Positions 13,480 to 14,801 of a stretch of DNA of 14,801 nt are shown here, in pieces (position 1 is the first letter of the stretch; every line of letters starts with the position of its first letter). Made by a program: the position numbers and the translations under genes. The stretch is from contig CAZBFR010000018.1 of the NCBI GenBank assembly GCA_964491425.1, positions 1 through 14,801 on the forward strand, in the 5' to 3' direction. Origin of the DNA: CAYFMS01 sp964491425 (GTDB taxonomy: Bacteria; Patescibacteriota; Patescibacteriia; UBA9934). A model generated the notes under the pieces. The model was not told the DNA's origin. It ran no database searches and was given only the letters and a program-made list of their open reading frames with translations.

Positions 13480-13508
13480 TTGACGACCGTTTAATCTCCC
13501 GCTATCTT
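13480..13508 (+). promoter_or_regulatory. Promoter of the 13531 gene
   Basis: TTGACG (13480-13485), a 17-base spacer and TATCTT (13503-13508) are found on the plus strand. The predicted start near 13515 leaves a 16-base leader carrying AGGAGG (13520-13525). Confidence 0.7.
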
Positions 13509-13530
13509 AAAGAAGAGCCAGGAGGATTCC

Positions 13531-13935
13531 ATGTCGAAGCCTGAACAGAAAGAGTTGCCGGATACGGTAACTGCAGACGTAGCCATGACGACTCCAAGCT
13601 TCGTGAAGTTCCTTCGATCGCCCATGAGGCGGTGGGTTATGCTGGTGACCGCCGACGAGCTCAGAGCCTGTGGCATAGTCCGTGTTGTCGACTTCTATCT
13701 CCACACCCCGGCACGGATCGAAGAGTTCCCCCTCTCGATCAACGCGCGACACGAGCTCGAAGAATTTCTCACCGCGCGGAAGGAACAAATCCCGCGACCA
13801 CTTCGTCTCGACGCCGTGGTTCGCGAACTGGTCGGCCTCCCACCGGGCGCGCTCACGATTGGAGTGAGACCTCACATCATGGATCATGCGGCGTTCGCAC
13901 AAGAGATCGAACGCTACAGCTACCTCTTCAACTAG
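13531..13935 (+). CDS. Hypothetical protein, 134 aa
   Basis: I do not recognise this family. The product looks cytosolic, with no signal peptide or membrane segment. Residues 1-20 are polar. Hydrophobic stretches that could be strands or helices are RWVMLVTADELRACGIV (34-50) and VRVVDFYL (about 50-57), followed by helices around HELEEFLTARKEQ (74-86) and LDAVVRELVGLP (93-104). The ATG is preceded by a full AGGAGG five bases upstream, so the start is well supported. The gene has its own promoter and ends at a strong hairpin, so it is monocistronic. Third codon positions are GC-rich, as in the 10775 gene. It is divergent from lepA. Confidence 0.75.
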   Translation: MSKPEQKELPDTVTADVAMTTPSFVKFLRSPMRRWVMLVTADELRACGIVRVVDFYLHTPARIEEFPLSINARHELEEFLTARKEQIPRPLRLDAVVRELVGLPPGALTIGVRPHIMDHAAFAQEIERYSYLFN

Positions 13936-13953
13936 CCCCCTCGCGGGCCCTCC

Positions 13954-13977
13954 CCGCCCCGGCACTCGCCGGGGCGG
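13954..13977 (+). terminator. Intrinsic hairpin terminator
   Basis: CCGCCCCGGC (13954-13963) pairs perfectly with GCCGGGGCGG (13968-13977) around an ACTC loop, followed by ATTCGTTTATT. It lies 18 bases after the stop of the 13531 gene. Confidence 0.8.
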
Positions 13978-14004
13978 ATTCGTTTATTCAATGATAGGTT
14001 TGGG

Positions 14005-14033
14005 TTGACTTTTCATGCCCGTTCGATTATTAT
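14005..14033 (+). promoter_or_regulatory. Strong promoter of the 14066 gene
   Basis: TTGACT (14005-14010), a 17-base spacer and TATTAT (14028-14033) are found on the plus strand. The predicted start near 14040 gives a leader of about 26 bases with AGGAG at 14056-14060. Confidence 0.75.
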
Positions 14034-14065
14034 GCCTCTTCGTTCCTTCAACCCCAGGAGCCACC

Positions 14066-14801
14066 GTGAAACATGAAATTCGTACCGTCGCCATCGTTGA
14101 TGGCGAGATCTTGGCCGTAAATAGCGGATACGCCGCAGTCCGTATCGACAACAGGATCGATGCAATGTACTTCGAGGGCAATGAACCCCGTGCCGCCTTC
14201 CCGATCGTTGAGAGCGCCGGTTACGACAACTATTCCGTGAACCTGTTGAACGGCAGGTCGCAACTCACCTCCGTCGGGATTCGACACGTCCACCGCGCCA
14301 ACCGCTGTTGCGACCGAACGGAGTTGAAGAAGGGTTCAACCGTTCTTACGCGGCTCCGAACTGAGTACGGTTACGTGGTAGGCACTCCGACGGCCTCCCA
14401 CTTCCTCGTCCCTCGAAAAGATCGCCACGATCTTCTTCGTGTTGACACGTGCTTTATCGAGGTGGAGGCGGTTGACATTCCGCTCCCATCATCGGTATTC
14501 AATATCGATCTACGCGTGAGCGTGGGACGCTACATGATCGCCTACTCGATCGGTCGGCCGCCCGGGCAAAGCCGACTTCTGCACAGCTACCGAGCGGAAT
14601 CGCACTGGGAGACCGTGCCGATCGACCCGCATCGTGTCCGTGGACGGAGCATCTACGAGATCGTGGGCGGTCAGGAGAAGGTCGCGTCAGATCCTGTTCG
14701 TGACTATTGGATGACGCGAGAGTACACCCGCATCGGCGATCGACTTGCTTGGGTGGAGGGACACGGACACCAGTGGCGCATCCGATACTCCGCAGATCGT
14801 C
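14066..14801 (+). CDS. Hypothetical protein, GTG start, runs off window (at least 245 aa)
   Basis: An open frame from GTG 14066 continues without a stop to the window end (245 codons plus one base). I do not recognise it. The protein has no signal peptide or membrane segment and alternates short hydrophobic strands with charged turns (VAIVDGEILAV, AAVRIDNRI, CFIEVEAVDI, FNIDLRVSV). This suggests a mainly beta soluble protein. A Cys pair is at 81-82, and aromatic residues with Trp181, Trp215, Trp229 and Trp237 cluster toward the end. The GTG start is supported by AGGAG five bases upstream and by the promoter at 14005-14033; the nearby ATG at 14073 is in a different frame. Third positions are GC-rich like those of the two unknown genes upstream. 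The C-terminus and any partner genes lie outside the window. Confidence 0.72.
   Translation, partial: MKHEIRTVAIVDGEILAVNSGYAAVRIDNRIDAMYFEGNEPRAAFPIVESAGYDNYSVNLLNGRSQLTSVGIRHVHRANRCCDRTELKKGSTVLTRLRTEYGYVVGTPTASHFLVPRKDRHDLLRVDTCFIEVEAVDIPLPSSVFNIDLRVSVGRYMIAYSIGRPPGQSRLLHSYRAESHWETVPIDPHRVRGRSIYEIVGGQEKVASDPVRDYWMTREYTRIGDRLAWVEGHGHQWRIRYSADR

Noticed and set aside
13507..13965. Minus-strand frame of 152 codons opposite the 13531 gene
   Set aside because: It is a mirror of a gene with its own promoter, AGGAGG and terminator, and would begin within the terminator hairpin with no start signals.
1..14801. CRISPR array, insertion sequence, prophage or rRNA
   Set aside because: No regularly spaced repeats, transposase motifs, terminal inverted repeats, phage structural genes or rRNA segments were seen in reading both strands.

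Overview
The window looks like a scaffold piece from a Candidate Phyla Radiation (Patescibacteria, probably Parcubacteria-like) bacterium. The reasons are the very compact gene packing, the short forms of LigA, RecJ and RNase HI, a divergent Lgt, a ligA-gatC-gatA order, and a pilM/receiver-like/pilin-like/prepilin peptidase block. Taxonomy is inference from gene content; no marker phylogeny was possible. There is one 100-N scaffold gap (6328-6427).

Layout. 1-210: two tRNA-Ser genes (UGA, GGA) on the minus strand. 305-929: a small two-TM PLDc_N-like protein and an unknown protein on the plus strand, closed by a bidirectional hairpin. 970-10705, minus strand: one dense block of eleven genes, read recJ > rnhA > pilM > receiver-like > pilin-like > pilD > ligA > gatC > gatA > lgt > dsbA-like, with gaps of 1-21 bases or short overlaps. 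11256-13439, minus strand: lepA followed by a Nudix gene broken by one in-frame TGA. 10775-14801, plus strand: three unknown genes lying opposite to and between the conserved blocks, each with its own promoter; the last runs off the window.

Two styles of gene expression appear side by side. In the minus-strand housekeeping block, extended -10 elements sit 6-9 bases before the ATG of recJ, pilM, the pilin-like gene and ligA. This predicts leaderless or nearly leaderless mRNAs and internal promoters in the long block. The three plus-strand unknown genes instead have a -35 TTGACN, an exactly 17-base spacer, a -10 box, a short 5' leader and a clear Shine-Dalgarno. Two of them use TTG or GTG starts, and the two complete ones end at perfect 10-bp hairpins. 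By eye they are also more GC-rich (about 62% in two 60-base lines counted by hand, against about 50% in two lines of the minus-strand block).

Functionally the block combines DNA maintenance (RecJ, RNase HI, LigA), tRNA-dependent amidation (GatC, GatA; GatB is not in the window), type IV pilus parts (PilM, pilin-like protein, prepilin peptidase) and cell-envelope maturation (Lgt, DsbA-like). The most notable points are the repeated leaderless promoter layout, the matching promoter/leader design of the three unknown plus-strand genes, a LigA lacking its zinc finger, an Lgt with changed catalytic-site residues, a pilin-like protein without a prepilin cleavage site, and the Nudix nonsense codon.
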